From the NCBI GenBank assembly GCA_937926065.1, contig CALANM010000168.1:1-14252 (forward strand): a DNA stretch of 14,252 bases, given 5' to 3'. This DNA is from an uncultured Microbacterium sp. GTDB taxonomy: Bacteria; Actinomycetota; Actinomycetes; Actinomycetales; Microbacteriaceae. Below, in pieces: positions 12,785 through 14,252 of this stretch (positions are counted from its first letter, which is position 1; the number at the start of each line of letters is the position of its first letter). Both the position numbers and the translations under genes were made by a program. The notes beneath the pieces were generated by a model, which worked only from the letters and a program-made list of their open reading frames with translations, made no database searches and was not told the origin of the DNA.

Positions 12785-14252
12785 ATGCCGCGACGACGCA
12801 GACTCTCGACCGAGGTCCCCTGGATCGAGCTGAGCACGACCTCCGCCGACTGGAAGGCGGCCGACCCGGCGCTGCTGACCACGATGCTCGGAGAGCTCCA
12901 CCTCATCCGCGCATTCGAGGAGAGCGTGCTGGAGCTGGCGGGCGCCGGCCTCGTGCACGGCCCCGCGCATTCGAGCATCGGGCAGGAGGGCGGCGCGGTC
13001 GGCTCGATCGTCACGCTCCGCTCGACGGATGCCGTCAACGGCTCGCACCGCGGACACCACCAGTTCCTCGCCAAGGCGATCACTCACGTCTCGGGCGGAC
13101 GCCTCGATCCCGCCGCTCTCGTCGACGAGCCGATGCAGGCGCTGCTCCAGCGAACGCTCGCCGAGATCCTGGGACTCGCGCAGGGCTTCTCGGGCGGTCG
13201 CGGCGGATCGATGCACCTGCAGTGGCTCGAAGCCGGCGCGCTGGGCACGAACGCGATCGTCGGCGGGGGCGCTCCGATCGCGGCCGGCAACGCGTGGGCC
13301 CAGAAGCACTCGGGCACCACCGACGTGTCGATCAACTACTTCGGCGACGGCGCCAGCCAGATCGGCTCGGTGCTCGAGTCGATGAACCTCGCGGCAGCCT
13401 GGCACCTGCCCGTCATGTACTTCATCGAGAACAACCTCTACGCCGTCTCGACCCACGCCGAAGAGGTGACCGCCGACCCGCGCTTCTCGGTGCGCGGCCA
13501 GGGGTTCGGCATCCCGTCGTGGCGTGTCGACGGCATGGACCCCCTCGCCGTCCACCTCGCGACGCAAGAGGCGCTCGAGCGCATGCGGTCGGGGGAGGGC
13601 CCGACCATCATCGAGGCCGAGGTCTACCGCTTCTTCCACCAGAACGGCCCCTACCCCGGAAGCGCCTTCGGCTACCGCACGAAGGACGAGGAGAAGGCCT
13701 GGCGCGAGCGCGACCCGATCACGCGCGTCGCCTCCGAGCTGGCCAGGCTGTCGATCCTCAGCCCCGAGGAGTCGGCGCAGGTGCGCGCGCAGGCGCAGCA
13801 GGCCATGGCGGATGCCGTCGCTCAGCTGATCGAGGACGACCCCGAGAACGCCGGCCGTCGACGCATCATCCCGGCGCTGTGGCCCGACCCGGCGGTCGTC
13901 GACACCGGCATCCGCGGCGACGCGTCGGAGCTCGAAGGTCTCACCGACGTCGAGCCCGACCCCGACGAGGGCGCGTGGACGGAGATGAAGTTCGTCGACG
14001 CCGTGGCCGCGACGATGGAGCGGCGCATGGCCGCCGACGACCGCATCATCGTGCTCGGTGAGGATGTGCACCGCCTCGCGGGCGGCACGAACGGCGCGAC
14101 CAAGGGACTCCTCGCCGCCTTCGGTCCCGACCGCGTGATCGGCACGCCCATCAGCGAGAACGCCTTCTTCGGGCTCGCCGGCGGCATCGCGCTCGACGGG
14201 CGGTTCCGTCCCGTCGTCGAGTTCATGTACCCCGACTTCATGTGGGTGGCGG
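12785..14252 (+). CDS. 2-oxoacid dehydrogenase E1, fused alpha and beta subunits (3' end outside window)
   Basis: The open frame runs from ATG 12785 (GGAG seven bases upstream) to the window end, 489 codons with no stop. Residues about 30-375 are an E1-alpha: HSSIGQEGGAVGS, SHRGHHQFLAK, GFSGGRGGSMHL, and the thiamine-diphosphate motif GDGAS (187-191) with NN at 216-217. From about residue 398 an E1-beta domain begins (TEMKFVDAVAATMERRM, IVLGEDVHRLAGGTNG, GTPISENAFFGLAGG). Glu458 in PISE corresponds to the cofactor-activating glutamate of E1-beta. About 250-300 further residues should lie beyond the window. Such enzymes decarboxylate a 2-oxoacid (branched-chain 2-oxoacids, pyruvate or acetoin-like substrates) and pass the acyl group to a lipoyl E2. 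Natural alpha-beta fusions of this type exist. The substrate is undecided; E2/E3 genes may follow downstream. Confidence 0.9.
   Translation, partial: MPRRRRLSTEVPWIELSTTSADWKAADPALLTTMLGELHLIRAFEESVLELAGAGLVHGPAHSSIGQEGGAVGSIVTLRSTDAVNGSHRGHHQFLAKAITHVSGGRLDPAALVDEPMQALLQRTLAEILGLAQGFSGGRGGSMHLQWLEAGALGTNAIVGGGAPIAAGNAWAQKHSGTTDVSINYFGDGASQIGSVLESMNLAAAWHLPVMYFIENNLYAVSTHAEEVTADPRFSVRGQGFGIPSWRVDGMDPLAVHLATQEALERMRSGEGPTIIEAEVYRFFHQNGPYPGSAFGYRTKDEEKAWRERDPITRVASELARLSILSPEESAQVRAQAQQAMADAVAQLIEDDPENAGRRRIIPALWPDPAVVDTGIRGDASELEGLTDVEPDPDEGAWTEMKFVDAVAATMERRMAADDRIIVLGEDVHRLAGGTNGATKGLLAAFGPDRVIGTPISENAFFGLAGGIALDGRFRPVVEFMYPDFMWVA

Noticed and set aside
12746..14071. Minus-strand open frame opposite the E1 gene
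   Set aside because: There are no motifs, while the + frame carries the complete TPP-binding and E1-beta motifs.
1..14252. CRISPR array, tRNA/rRNA genes, insertion sequence, phage or anti-phage system
   Set aside because: There are no regularly spaced repeats, transposase or integrase motifs, terminal inverted repeats or RNA-gene signatures. All long frames are accounted for by transport, catabolic and regulatory genes.

Overview
The window is high-GC DNA whose genes mostly overlap or abut, use ATG or GTG starts with GGAGG-type ribosome binding sites, and have strongly G/C-ended codons. This points to an actinobacterium. The closest fit by gene content, a GabD1-type short succinate-semialdehyde dehydrogenase and frequent GGATGCC/GCATCC words is Microbacteriaceae, for example a Microbacterium. 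That genus-level placement is inference.

Left part (1-9879, all on the + strand). After the tail of an unidentified membrane protein (1-91) comes a short regulatory gap packed with CAGTG/CACTG dyads. It leads into a complete branched-chain-amino-acid-type (HAAT) ABC importer: permease LivH, permease LivM, lipoprotein binding protein, ATPase LivG and ATPase LivF. Three enzymes follow with almost no spacing: a YtcJ-type metal amidohydrolase, a RidA/YjgF-fold protein that lacks the deaminase arginine, and an M24 'pita-bread' hydrolase in which a cysteine stands where the family has its second metal-ligand aspartate. Two overlapping XRE-cupin regulators close the block. The layout reads as an uptake-and-hydrolysis operon for a small amide- or peptide-like nitrogen compound. 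The sequence does not tell which compound.

Middle (9880-9961). A strong hairpin between convergent genes probably terminates transcription from both sides.

Right part (9962-14252). On the minus strand a VOC-family protein, a GntR/FCD regulator and a GabD1-type aldehyde dehydrogenase form an operon. Divergently, on the + strand, begins a 2-oxoacid dehydrogenase E1 with alpha and beta parts fused in one chain; it runs off the window end. The 172-base divergent gap carries two related ATTG-NNNN-CAAT-like sites in opposite orientation. One overlaps the probable -10 of the minus operon and the other sits between the probable -35 and -10 of the E1 gene, so the GntR protein probably controls both directions. 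This half looks like oxidation of an aldehyde and a 2-oxoacid to acid and acyl-CoA.

The most unusual points are the substituted active-site residues in the M24 and RidA proteins, the tandem XRE-cupin pair, and the divergent operator pair. I see no tRNA, rRNA, CRISPR array, insertion sequence or phage gene.
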